DNA of 52,116 nucleotides, from positions 1 to 52,116 of the forward strand of contig NZ_BMTY01000025.1 of NCBI RefSeq assembly GCF_014649915.1, in the 5' to 3' direction. The DNA is from Streptomyces toxytricini (GTDB lineage: Bacteria > Actinomycetota > Actinomycetes > Streptomycetales > Streptomycetaceae). Shown here one piece after another: positions 1 to 8,033 of the stretch. Both the position numbers and the translations under genes were made by a program. The notes under the pieces are model-generated. The model did not search any database. It was given only the letters and a program-made list of their open reading frames with translations, and was not told the origin of the DNA. Each line of letters opens with the position of its first letter. The stretch's first letter is position 1.

Positions 1-599
<599 letters not shown>

Positions 600-600
600 G

Positions 601-952
601 GGAGTCTCCTGCTGCTTGATCCGAACATCGGATGGAATGGGTTTCTCTTCTCGGTGCGGCCCTTGCGGTGATGGGGGTGGGTCCCGGTCTTGCGGGGTTT
701 CCCCTGCTCCGGTGGGGGGCGCACAACCAGTAGGCCCGAGACGGCCCAGCCCGGACACGTTCCGGAAACTCGGGGCTTGACACCGCTGCGATGCCGGGCA
801 AAAATCCCGCCGCCCCCTCGCCCGGCGCCTTCGGCTTCCTGGGGCGTCCACCGAGCCGACGCGGCGGCCTTGCCGGGTAACACCCCCTGGGACGTGGCCC
901 GTTGACGAGTGACCTGCCCGGGTCAGGAGGTCGGCAAGGACGGCGGAAGCGG
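601..952. other. Intergenic region, no gene seen
   Basis: About 350 bases lie between the divergent Gly-rich gene and the ligase pseudogene. The only candidate signal is on the minus strand: GGAAC at 763-759 and CGTC at 743-740 with a 15-base spacer. It loosely resembles a SigE/ECF promoter, but the spacer is one or two bases short. No convincing ORF with a ribosome binding site was found. Confidence 0.4.
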
Positions 953-1985
953 ATGCGGCCGATGCTCGACGGCCTGTTGCGGGACCGGGCTCTGGAGCAC
1001 GGCCCGGGGACCGCGCTCGTGCACGGCGACACCCGCCTCACGTACGCCGCCCTCGACCGGCCCGCGTCCCGCATGGCCGCCGGGGTGCGGCTGCCCGGCC
1101 TGCGGCCCGGCCGGCGGCTCCTCGTCCACCTGCCGAACGTCCCCGAGTACGTGATCATCCTGTTCGCCCTGCTGCGGGCCGGCGCCGTGCCCGTGATCTG
1201 CCCGCTCGCGTACCGCGAGCCGCAGGTTGCGCGCGTCGTCCAGGCCGATCAGCCGGGCTACGTCGGCCCCGCCGTCCACCAAGGCTTCGACCACACGGCG
1301 ACGGCCGCCCGCATCGCTGCCCGGGCGCCCTTCCTGCGCCGCGTCCTCACCCTGGAGGCGGCGCCGGGGCGGCGAACCCGTACGGCGGGGCCGCCACCGA
1401 CCCGTCGGGATGCCAATGCTTCCCCCCTGGGCGCCGTCGACGCCCCCCGAGCAGGGGCCGCCCGGGCCGCCGGCCCGGTGGCATTCCTGCTGCCCGCCCC
1501 CTGCGGCGGCGACGCCGCCGAGCCCCTCCTCGGCAGGCACGCCCACGACGGCTGCGCCGTCCGCCTGCGGGCCGCCGCCGAAGCGGCGGAGCTCTCCGCG
1601 GCCGACGTGTACCCGGCCGCGCTGCCCGCAGGCTCCGGCGCGGCTCGCGGCGGCCCGGGGATCCTCGGCAGGCTCTCCGCGGGCGGCACGGCCGTCCTGC
1701 CCGACGACCCGGGCCCGGCCGTCTGCCTGTGGGCCGCCGCCCGGGAACGCGTCGCCGTCGCGGCACTGCCGCCGGACACCGCCCGCCGCCGGCTCGGCGC
1801 ACCCCCGCCGCCCGGACCGGTGCCGGCAGCCTGCGGCTCCTCCGGGCCGGCGGGGGACCCCTGGACCCGGCGGCCGCGGAGTGGCTCGGGCGGGAGCCGC
1901 GGTTCCGCCTCCGGCAGATCCCCGACATCCCGGAAGGGCTGCTCGCCCCCTTCCCTGCCCGATGCCTGCCAGGCACCGGCCGGGA
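953..1985 (+). pseudogene. Decayed 2,3-dihydroxybenzoate-AMP ligase-like (DhbE/EntE family) gene
   Basis: From ATG 953 the reading follows the N-terminal half of aryl-acid adenylating enzymes: a LTYAALD segment, LPNVPEYVIILFALLRAGAVP, then VAFLLPA, DVYPAALPA and GILGRLSAGGTAVLP blocks. The phosphate-binding loop that should read SGGTTGLPK is degenerate (APCGGDAAEPLL). Near 1790-1830 the homology moves to another frame, where SLRLLRAGGGPLDPAAAEWL and IPEGLLAPF continue the family pattern (normally a LRLLQVGGA and MAEGLL block). The C-terminal roughly 200 residues, including the catalytic Lys domain, are absent. These lesions make it a pseudogene. Enzymes of this type load NRPS-made catechol siderophores; no NRPS partner is present here. 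Confidence 0.7.
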
Positions 1986-2093
1986 GGCCGGTCCCGGGGC
2001 GCGTGCATCCTTGACCGCCGGTCCGGCCACGGGCGGGCGGCGGGTCCGCACAGTGCAGGGGGCGGACGCGTGGCGGATCGCCGCGCGGCGCGG

Positions 2094-2723
2094 TCAGGCG
2101 GTGGGGGCGGTGGCCGTGCCCAGGGAGTCCGCGGCCAGGAACTTCGGGCCGCCCTCCTCGTAGAAGACGTCGACCGGCCCGAGTGCGAACCCGGCCGCCG
2201 CGACCATCTCCGCCGGGCGGCGGGTCAGGTGGCAGCCGCCGAACAGGCGCTGCTGGAGCGGGTCGAGCCGGCGCTGGCGGCGCCGTACGTGCTCGTCCGC
2301 CGCGGGTGCCAGGCCGTGCTCCAGGAAGTGGAGGGTGCCGCCGGGCTTCAGGACGCGCAGCACCTCGCGCAGGGCGGCGCCGGCGTCCGGGATCGTGCAC
2401 AGCGTCCACGTCGACAGGGCGGAGTCGAAGGTGTCGTCGTCGAAGGGCAGCGACTGCCCGTCCAGGCCCGCCCGCCGCACCGCCACCCGGGAGTTCCCGA
2501 CGCGTTTGCGGGCCAGCCGCCAGGCGGTGTCCGACGGCTCGACGGCCGCCACCTCGGTCACGGACGGGGGATAGAACGGCACGTTGTGGCCGCTGCCGAA
2601 GCCGATCTCCAGTACGCGGCCCGTCAGCCCCTCGCACACGCGGCTGCGCAGCGGCCGCGACGTCTTCATCCCGCACACCGCGTTGACGATGTGCGGCAGT
2701 ACGTGGCCGGTGTAGAACCCCAT
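2094..2723 (-). CDS. Class I SAM-dependent methyltransferase
   Basis: Encodes 209 aa from ATG 2723, with GGAGG about six bases upstream. Motif I reads VLEIGFGSGHN (about residues 36-46). An acidic motif II (VEPSD) and the post-I block LPFDDDTFDSALSTWTLCTI typical of UbiE/COQ5-like enzymes follow, then the VLKPGG motif. Families of this shape methylate quinones, phospholipid head groups or small metabolites; the substrate cannot be read from the sequence. It stands alone, convergent with the ligase pseudogene, and about 90 bases from the next gene on the same strand. Confidence 0.75.
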   Translation of the reverse strand: MGFYTGHVLPHIVNAVCGMKTSRPLRSRVCEGLTGRVLEIGFGSGHNVPFYPPSVTEVAAVEPSDTAWRLARKRVGNSRVAVRRAGLDGQSLPFDDDTFDSALSTWTLCTIPDAGAALREVLRVLKPGGTLHFLEHGLAPAADEHVRRRQRRLDPLQQRLFGGCHLTRRPAEMVAAAGFALGPVDVFYEEGGPKFLAADSLGTATAPTA

Positions 2724-2815
2724 GGCAACCTCCGCTCCCGCCCCAGGATGGCACCGCGGCGGGGCCGCCGCCGCCGCGACACGGCGGTGCGGCGGCCGGG
2801 CCGCGGCTCCTGCTG

Positions 2816-3970
2816 CTACCGGCCGTCCTGCGGGTCGTCGTGCTGCGGCTGCGGCTGCGGCTGCGGCTGCGGCGGCTGCGGTGCGGCGGCCGGCGCGGCC
2901 GGAGGTGCCGCGCGGCCGGCGAGGAGGGCCTCTGCGAGGCCTTCGCGGCGGATCCGCTGGTCCGCGTACAGCAGGCCCGCGACCAGCTGCATGAAGCCGA
3001 CCTGGAACAGCTGCCCGGCGATCGCGCCGGCCAGCGTCAGCAGGAAGGCGACGACGAGCAGGGTGATCGCACCCGCCGGGGTGACGCCGTCCTCGGCGAA
3101 GGCGGCGGCCGGCACGATCGCGAACGTCCCGATGAGGTTGAACGGCAGCTGGATCGCGTAGCCGATGGCGCCCGCCAGCAGGGCGCCGACGAGCGTGGTG
3201 CCGAAGACCCGCCACCAGTCGCCGCGGACCAGAGCGGCCGAGCGGCGCAGCGCGGCGACCGGACCGGCGTCCTCCATGACGACGGCGGCCGGTGCCATCC
3301 CGAACCGGACGCTGAGCCAGACGGCCACCGGGAACGCGGCGAGCAGCCCCAGGACGAGGGGCACCAGCAGGGCTCCCGGGCCGGCCTCCGAGGCCGTGGC
3401 GACCGCCAGGGGCGCCCACACCGCCAGGACGGCGAACACCGGGAGGCCGGCGACCAGGGAGCCGAGGAACATCGCGCCCGCCACCGCCGGGGCCCGCCGG
3501 AACGCGACCCGGCGCACCGCCCCGAACGTCGTGGGACTGCCGGACACCGCCTCCTTCAGGACGGCCAGGCAGGCGGCGGAGATCACGGCCATGCCCAGCA
3601 TGCCCAGCACGACGAGCGCCACCAGCAGGACGGCGGCGGACACGAGCAGCGGCACCACGTGCTCACGCGCCGGAGTCTCGCCGAACGGCGGGTCGAAGAC
3701 GGGCTCCAGGTGCGGGTACACGGCGGCCACTGCGGCGGCCACGGCGAGGCCCGTCAGGAGGACGAGCGCCGCCTGGACGAGCAGCGCGACGCCGGCCATC
3801 CGCTTCCAGTGGAGGCGGAAGGTGGAGAAAGACCCGGTGACGATGTCCCCGAGGGAGAGCGGCCGCAGGGGTATGACCCCCGGCTGCGGCGGCGGGGGCG
3901 GCCCCCAGCCTCCCCAGTGCGGGGCGCCCCCGCCGCCGCCGTGCGCTCCCGGCCAACCGCTCTGCGTCAT
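2816..3970 (-). CDS. Polytopic membrane protein with Gly/Pro-rich N-terminus and Gln-Pro repeat tail
   Basis: About 384 aa. Two ATGs lie at 3976 and 3970. GGAG sits only a base or two before the first but about seven bases before the second, so MTQSGW... at 3970 is preferred. A cytoplasmic Gly/Pro-rich start is followed by PLRPLSLGDIVTGSF, a motif common at the start of actinobacterial proteins related to the GlpQ-associated membrane domain (GDPDase_memb). Roughly six hydrophobic segments follow. The C-terminus is Ala/Pro-rich and ends in alternating QPQPQPQP. The family is poorly characterised and function is unknown. The following 3' region leads to the methyltransferase with a 92-base gap. 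Confidence 0.65.
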   Translation of the reverse strand: MTQSGWPGAHGGGGGAPHWGGWGPPPPPQPGVIPLRPLSLGDIVTGSFSTFRLHWKRMAGVALLVQAALVLLTGLAVAAAVAAVYPHLEPVFDPPFGETPAREHVVPLLVSAAVLLVALVVLGMLGMAVISAACLAVLKEAVSGSPTTFGAVRRVAFRRAPAVAGAMFLGSLVAGLPVFAVLAVWAPLAVATASEAGPGALLVPLVLGLLAAFPVAVWLSVRFGMAPAAVVMEDAGPVAALRRSAALVRGDWWRVFGTTLVGALLAGAIGYAIQLPFNLIGTFAIVPAAAFAEDGVTPAGAITLLVVAFLLTLAGAIAGQLFQVGFMQLVAGLLYADQRIRREGLAEALLAGRAAPPAAPAAAPQPPQPQPQPQPQHDDPQDGR

Positions 3971-4203
3971 GCACATGCTCCGTAGCTCGTCCCCGTTGTC
4001 AGTGAGGACAACCTATCCCGCAGGTCAGGAGCATGACACGCGGATTCGGGCGGGGGCGGGCGCACCGGCGGCGCGGGCGGCCCGAACGGCGCGGGTGCCG
4101 CGGCCGCGCCCGTCCGGCTCCGGCCGCCGCGGCCCCGCGTGCGGTATACGTCCTGTGGGCGTGCGGGATCCGCCCGCGACGCCCTCGGAGGGAGTGGTGG
4201 CCC

Positions 4204-5433
4204 GTGGAGCGGACGACCTGCTGCGTGGTGGGCGGCGGCCCGGCCGGGATGGTGCTGGCCCTGCTGCTGGCCCGGGCCGGGGTGGAGGTGACGGTGCTGG
4301 AGAAGCACGGCGACTTCCTCAGGGACTTCCGCGGCGACACCGTGCACCCGACGACGCTGTCCCTGCTGGAGGAGATCGGCCTCGCCGAGCGGTTCGCCCG
4401 GCTCCCGCAGCGCCGCGTGACGACCGTCCAGCTGCCTCTCGGACCGGACCGCACGCTCGTCACCGTCGGCAACATCGGGGCGCTGCACGGAAAGTACAAC
4501 TACATCGCGATGGTGCCGCAGTGGGACCTGCTCGACCTCCTCGCGGACGAGGCCCGCAAGGAGCCGTCGTTCCGCCTGTGGACGGACACGGAGGCGGAGT
4601 CCTTCCTCGTCGAGGACGGCCGGGTCACGGGCGTGCGCTACCGCACCGCGGACGGCACGGCCGGTGAACTGCGCGCCCACCTGACGGTGGCCTGCGACGG
4701 CCGCGGTTCGCTGGCCCGGTCCCTGCCGGAGCTCGGCCTGCGGGGCTTCCCCTGCCCCATGGACGCCTGGTGGTTCCGGCTGCCCCGCCGCGAGGACGAC
4801 CCCAGCGGACTCGTCGGCGGGCTGGGGGAGCGGTTCTTCAGCGCGCTCATCGACCGCGGCGACTACTGGCAGTGCGCGGCCCTCATCCCGAAGGGCTCGG
4901 ATGCCCGGCTGCGCGCCGAGGGCCTGGAGCCGTTCATGGAGCGGTTCACGGGGGCGGTGCCCTGGCTCGCGGACCGGGCGCACGCGGTCGCCTCCTGGGA
5001 CGACGTCAAACTCCTCGACGTCCGCCTCGACCGGCTGCGCCGCTGGCACCGCCCCGGGCTGCTGTGCATCGGGGACGCCGCCCACGCCATGTCGCCCGTG
5101 TTCGGCATCGGCATCAACCTCGCCGTGCAGGACGCCGTGGCCGCGGCCCGGTACCTGGTGGGCCCGCTGCGCGAGCACCGGGTGGGCCTGCACGACGTGC
5201 GCCGGGTGCAGCAGCGCCGCTGGCCCACCACCGTGGCCACGCAGGGCCTCCAGCGCGCTGCCCACGCCAAGGTCATCGGGCCGCTGCTGGCCGGCCGGTC
5301 CGCGTTCGACGACCCGCAGCGCGCGGCCCGGCTGGCCTCGCTGCTCACCGAGAGCCGGCTGAACCGGCTCCCGGCCTACTTCCTCGCCTACGGGGCCCTG
5401 CGCGAGCGGCCCCCGCGGGAGGCGCTCCGCTGA
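4204..5433 (+). CDS. FAD-dependent aromatic-ring-type monooxygenase (PHBH family)
   Basis: 409 aa from GTG 4204, preceded by GGAGGGA. The N-terminus has the FAD dinucleotide motif VVGGGPAGM (residues 8-16). The middle has the DG motif region (ACDGRGS), and the second FAD-binding motif CIGDAAHAMSP..GIGINLAVQDA lies near residues 290-315. These are the three signature blocks of class A flavoprotein monooxygenases, which use NAD(P)H and O2 to hydroxylate phenols, polyketides or, in some cases, to modify antibiotics. No pathway genes flank it, so the substrate is unknown. A frame extending upstream to 4033 exists but lacks a better start. Confidence 0.8.
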   Translation: MERTTCCVVGGGPAGMVLALLLARAGVEVTVLEKHGDFLRDFRGDTVHPTTLSLLEEIGLAERFARLPQRRVTTVQLPLGPDRTLVTVGNIGALHGKYNYIAMVPQWDLLDLLADEARKEPSFRLWTDTEAESFLVEDGRVTGVRYRTADGTAGELRAHLTVACDGRGSLARSLPELGLRGFPCPMDAWWFRLPRREDDPSGLVGGLGERFFSALIDRGDYWQCAALIPKGSDARLRAEGLEPFMERFTGAVPWLADRAHAVASWDDVKLLDVRLDRLRRWHRPGLLCIGDAAHAMSPVFGIGINLAVQDAVAAARYLVGPLREHRVGLHDVRRVQQRRWPTTVATQGLQRAAHAKVIGPLLAGRSAFDDPQRAARLASLLTESRLNRLPAYFLAYGALRERPPREALR

Positions 5434-5460
5434 ACGGCACGCGCCGGACCCGTGCCGTTC
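5432..5460. terminator. Bidirectional hairpin between convergent genes
   Basis: GAACGGCAC (5432-5440) and GTGCCGTTC (5452-5460) form a perfect 9-bp stem with an 11-base loop. It overlaps the stop codon region of the monooxygenase and lies just beyond the end of the convergent DUF6083 gene, so it probably terminates both. Confidence 0.6.
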
Positions 5461-5472
5461 CCCGCCGGGCGG

Positions 5473-6519
5473 TCAGGGGCTCCGCCGGCGGCGGTGCGTC
5501 CGCTCGCGCCGCGCGTGCCGCGGCCGGCACTGCCAGCACAACCAGCCCACCCCGTCCACGAGTTCGTGCTCCGCGACGGCGCCCTCCTTGCCGTTGACGC
5601 ATCCCCGGCCCGCGCAGCGGGTGCGCGGAACCACCGGCGGCCGGTCGTCGCCGCCGTGCCGCGCCGTCCTCGGCCGGTGGGTGAGGATGTGCCGCTCGTC
5701 GCGGAACGGGGAGAAGCGGACCCATTCCGCGGGCACCGCGTCCGGGTCGGTGCTCACGGTGCTGCCGTGCCCCGGGCACCGCTGGTTCTTCCACCGCATC
5801 CGCTCGACGTGGTCGAGCCCTTCCAGGACGTACACCCACATCATCCGGCCCGCCCACACGGTCTGCTGCCCGGCGCGGTCGGACGGTACGGGGATCTCGG
5901 TCTCCACCCACACGCCCTGGTAGGGGGCGTCCGGGTCGTGGACCGTGGCGTCGCACCGGCCGCCGTCGCCGTCGGAGGCGACGCAGCGGATCCGGTCGAT
6001 CCCGGCCGGCCCGAGGAGCAGGGCTCCCGCGTACGCGAGGATGTGCCGCTCTCCCGGGTCCGCGGCCCGGGCGGCGCCCCGTTCGCCCCCGCCGGCCTCG
6101 TCCGGGGAGACCGGCAGGGGGGCGGTGAAGCGCCCTTCGGCGACCGCCTTGCGCGTGCGCCAGGCCAGCGCCCGGCGGGCTCCGGCCAGCCCGTCGCCGT
6201 CCGCGCCGTCGTGTGCGATGCCGGGGCAGACCGCGGGGTGGGCGATCCAGCAGCGGCTGCGGCCCATGTCGCCGGGCCGGGCGATGCCGCCGTCCACGCT
6301 CCAGCGCGCCCGCGGCGGCACGGCGCCGGCCGGGAACTCGCGCGGGACGAGCGGGATCCGGCCGCCGTCGTACCGGTCGAAGTACCAGACGTGGTGGCCG
6401 CAGAAGGTGCAGGTGTCCGTGTTGGGGCGGCGGAGTGCCTTTGAGGGGCTGTGCGGGTTGAGCCGGAGGCCGGGCAGGCCGCCCGGCGGCTCGTCCCAGG
6501 GGGCCGGTGCCGATGTCAC
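5473..6519 (-). CDS. DUF6083-like zinc-ribbon protein
   Basis: 348 aa if it starts at GTG 6519 (VTSAPAPWDEP); an upstream GTG at 6564 would give 363 aa and the choice is not secure. The N-terminal third has the pattern LRLNPHSPSKALRR, then CTFCGHHVWYFDRYDGG, IPLVPREFPAG and RWSVDGGIARPG, matching DUF6083 proteins found across Streptomyces. Further Cys pairs (CVASDGDGGRCDA, CAGRGC, CWQCRPRH) could bind zinc. The protein ends in a basic tail (RRERTHRRRR). No catalytic signature was seen and function is unknown. Confidence 0.65.
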   Translation of the reverse strand: MTSAPAPWDEPPGGLPGLRLNPHSPSKALRRPNTDTCTFCGHHVWYFDRYDGGRIPLVPREFPAGAVPPRARWSVDGGIARPGDMGRSRCWIAHPAVCPGIAHDGADGDGLAGARRALAWRTRKAVAEGRFTAPLPVSPDEAGGGERGAARAADPGERHILAYAGALLLGPAGIDRIRCVASDGDGGRCDATVHDPDAPYQGVWVETEIPVPSDRAGQQTVWAGRMMWVYVLEGLDHVERMRWKNQRCPGHGSTVSTDPDAVPAEWVRFSPFRDERHILTHRPRTARHGGDDRPPVVPRTRCAGRGCVNGKEGAVAEHELVDGVGWLCWQCRPRHARRERTHRRRRSP

Positions 6520-6616
6520 GGATCCGTTGTACGCCCGCCGGCCCCGGCGGCGGCTGCCGTCCACTCCGACGGGTGAACCGGCACCGCCGATCGGGTGGGG
6601 CGCGGCCGCCGGCCGG

Positions 6617-7060
6617 TCATGCGGTGCGGCCGACGTTGAGGTCGATCTGGCCGAAGAGGAGGGCGTACCCGGCGGGCAGGCTCCGCAGGATGCGGGCGAG
6701 GAGGTCCGGGCCGGCGAGGCGGGCGACGACGGACAGGACGGCGCCGGTGTCCCAGCGGGCGGTGGCAGGGCTGGTGCCGGAGCGGGTGGCGAGGTCCTTG
6801 ACGAAGCCCCAGCCGGTCAGCTCCTCGTGCGAGGGGGCCTGCGCGGTGAAGGCCAGTGCGGCCTGGAGGGGCAGGCGGGCGGCGAGGTCAGCCCGTTCCC
6901 CGCCGGTCAGCCGGCGGCCGAGCGCGGCCAGCACGCGCTCGACGGTTTCGGCGGCGCGCTCGGTGTCGGCGTAGGCACCCTCGTAGCGCACGGCTTCCAG
7001 CATCTGATCGTAGGTCATGTCCGGGGCCGGCCGGCGGAGGACTGCGGGCTGGTCGAACAC
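6617..7060 (-). CDS. DUF2267 family protein
   Basis: 147 aa from ATG 7060. The pattern MTYDQMLEAVRYEGAYAD..RAAETVERVLAALGRRLTGGERADLAARLP is that of DUF2267 proteins, small helical proteins often next to Hsp20 or host-defence-like stress genes in actinobacteria. It lies downstream of the Hsp20 gene on the same strand with a 103-base gap holding a hairpin, so it may be partly co-transcribed. Biochemical role unknown. Confidence 0.75.
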   Translation of the reverse strand: MFDQPAVLRRPAPDMTYDQMLEAVRYEGAYADTERAAETVERVLAALGRRLTGGERADLAARLPLQAALAFTAQAPSHEELTGWGFVKDLATRSGTSPATARWDTGAVLSVVARLAGPDLLARILRSLPAGYALLFGQIDLNVGRTA

Positions 7061-7105
7061 GGTGTCTGCCTTCCTTTCGGGTCGTGGTGGTTGCGGTCCG
7101 CAAAA

Positions 7106-7137
7106 GCCGGCCGGCGGCGCGGGGAGGGCCGGCCGGC
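7106..7137 (-). terminator. GC-rich hairpin after hsp20
   Basis: GCCGGCCGG (7106-7114) pairs with CCGGCCGGC (7129-7137). The hairpin sits between the Hsp20 stop and the DUF2267 start on the minus strand and may attenuate read-through. It has no U-tract. Confidence 0.35.
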
Positions 7138-7163
7138 GGAGGAGGGGGACGGCGCCGCCGGGT

Positions 7164-7592
7164 TCAGCTGCTCAGCTGCTTGTGCTCGCCGCCGCCGATC
7201 GCGATCTTCCGCGGCTTGGCGCGTTCGGCGATCGGGATGCGCAGGGTGAGGACGCCGGCCTCGTACTCGGCCTCGATGCGTTCGGTGTCGAGGGTGTCCG
7301 CCAGCATGATCTGCCGGGTGAAGACACCGAGGGGCCGCTCGGAGAGCTCCATCTGGGCCCGGTCCGACCGCGGTGCGGGCCGCCGCTCGGCCTTGACCGT
7401 CAGCATGTTCCGCTCGACGTCGATGTCGATCGCGTCCTTGGCGACGCCCGGGATGTCGAAGGCGACCACGTACGCGTCGCCGTCGCGGTAGGCGTCCATC
7501 GGCATCGCTGCCGGCTTCGACCACGTGCCCGGGCCCGCGAGCTGCTGGGCGAGGCGGTCGATCTCACGGAAGGGGTCGGTGCGCATCAGCAT
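7164..7592 (-). CDS. Hsp20/alpha-crystallin small heat-shock protein
   Basis: 142 aa from ATG 7592 with AGGAGG about five bases upstream. The N-terminus MLMRTDPFREIDRLAQQL is typical of actinobacterial Hsp18/Hsp20. The alpha-crystallin domain covers roughly residues 30-130 (MDAYRDGDAYVVAFDIPGV, then EYEAGVLTLRIPIAERAKPRKIAI), including the conserved GVLTLRIP strand. Small Hsps are ATP-independent holdases forming oligomers. The upstream region carries an inverted repeat close to the known RheA operator, so heat-responsive repression is likely. Confidence 0.9.
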   Translation of the reverse strand: MLMRTDPFREIDRLAQQLAGPGTWSKPAAMPMDAYRDGDAYVVAFDIPGVAKDAIDIDVERNMLTVKAERRPAPRSDRAQMELSERPLGVFTRQIMLADTLDTERIEAEYEAGVLTLRIPIAERAKPRKIAIGGGEHKQLSS

Positions 7593-7650
7593 GGGGACCT
7601 CCTGGTTGCTCGGTAACGGCTGCCAGTGCGCTTCGGCCCCTTTTTTAGCA

Positions 7651-7669
7651 TGTCGTCGAAACGATGACA
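7651..7669. promoter_or_regulatory. RheA-like inverted-repeat operator upstream of hsp20
   Basis: TGTCGTC, five bases, GATGACA. The published RheA site upstream of Streptomyces albus hsp18 is TGTCATC-N5-GATGACA, so only one base differs. It lies about 60 bases before the hsp20 ATG, where a promoter would be expected. No rheA gene is visible in this window. Confidence 0.6.
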
Positions 7670-7692
7670 ACACGCTGATTCGCCGAAAGGAC

Positions 7693-7707
7693 GACATCAG
7701 TGATGTC
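7693..7707. promoter_or_regulatory. Perfect palindrome upstream of the hsp20 operator
   Basis: GACATCA-g-TGATGTC is a perfect 15-base palindrome, 23 bases upstream of the RheA-like site in the sense of hsp20 transcription. It is not the RheA consensus; it may be a second regulator site. Its binding protein is unknown. Confidence 0.4.
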
Positions 7708-7759
7708 AGCGGGTGGGTGACTGACGGGCTGGTGCCGCAGGGGTGGCGAGGGCGCGCCG

Positions 7760-7806
7760 CGGACGGGCACGCGGCCGGCGGTGTCCGGCGGCCGCGTGCC
7801 CGTCCG
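7760..7806 (-). terminator. Strong hairpin downstream of csbD-like gene
   Basis: Positions 7760-7776 and 7790-7806 form a perfect 17-bp GC-rich stem with a 13-base loop, 19 bases after the CsbD stop. It should end the ABC-F/CsbD transcript before the hsp20 promoter. Confidence 0.75.
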
Positions 7807-7824
7807 AGCTGCGCAGTGGCCCGG

Positions 7825-8004
7825 TCAGTGCCGGTGCCTGAGGGCGTCCTTCCCCTTCTCCTTCGCCAGCCGGGCCTTCCCCCGGAGCTGCAGGGCGCCG
7901 CCCTTCATGGTGGTGGACCTGTCACCGAGTGCGTGCCCGACCTTCCGCATGGTCTTGCCGACGACCTGCTCGGTCTTCGCCTTCATCTTCTCGCGGGCGC
8001 TCAT
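7825..8004 (-). CDS. CsbD-like stress protein
   Basis: 59 aa from ATG 8004. The sequence is Lys-rich and helical (SAREKMKAKTEQVVGKTMRK, then KGGALQLRGKARLAKEKGKD), matching the CsbD family of small general-stress proteins under SigB-type control in many bacteria. It follows the ABC-F stop by 29 bases and may be co-transcribed. No catalytic features; the role in stress is by family only. Confidence 0.75.
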   Translation of the reverse strand: MSAREKMKAKTEQVVGKTMRKVGHALGDRSTTMKGGALQLRGKARLAKEKGKDALRHRH

Positions 8005-8033
8005 GCCGGCCCCCTTCTCCTCGGGTCCCGTGC

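Noticed and set aside
740..763. SigE/ECF-like promoter for the Gly-rich gene
   Set aside because: Spacer of 15 bases is too short for a confident call; recorded only as a possibility.
2816..2900. QPQPQP-encoding stretch as a mobile or CRISPR-like repeat
   Set aside because: Simple codon repeat inside the C-terminus of a membrane protein gene.
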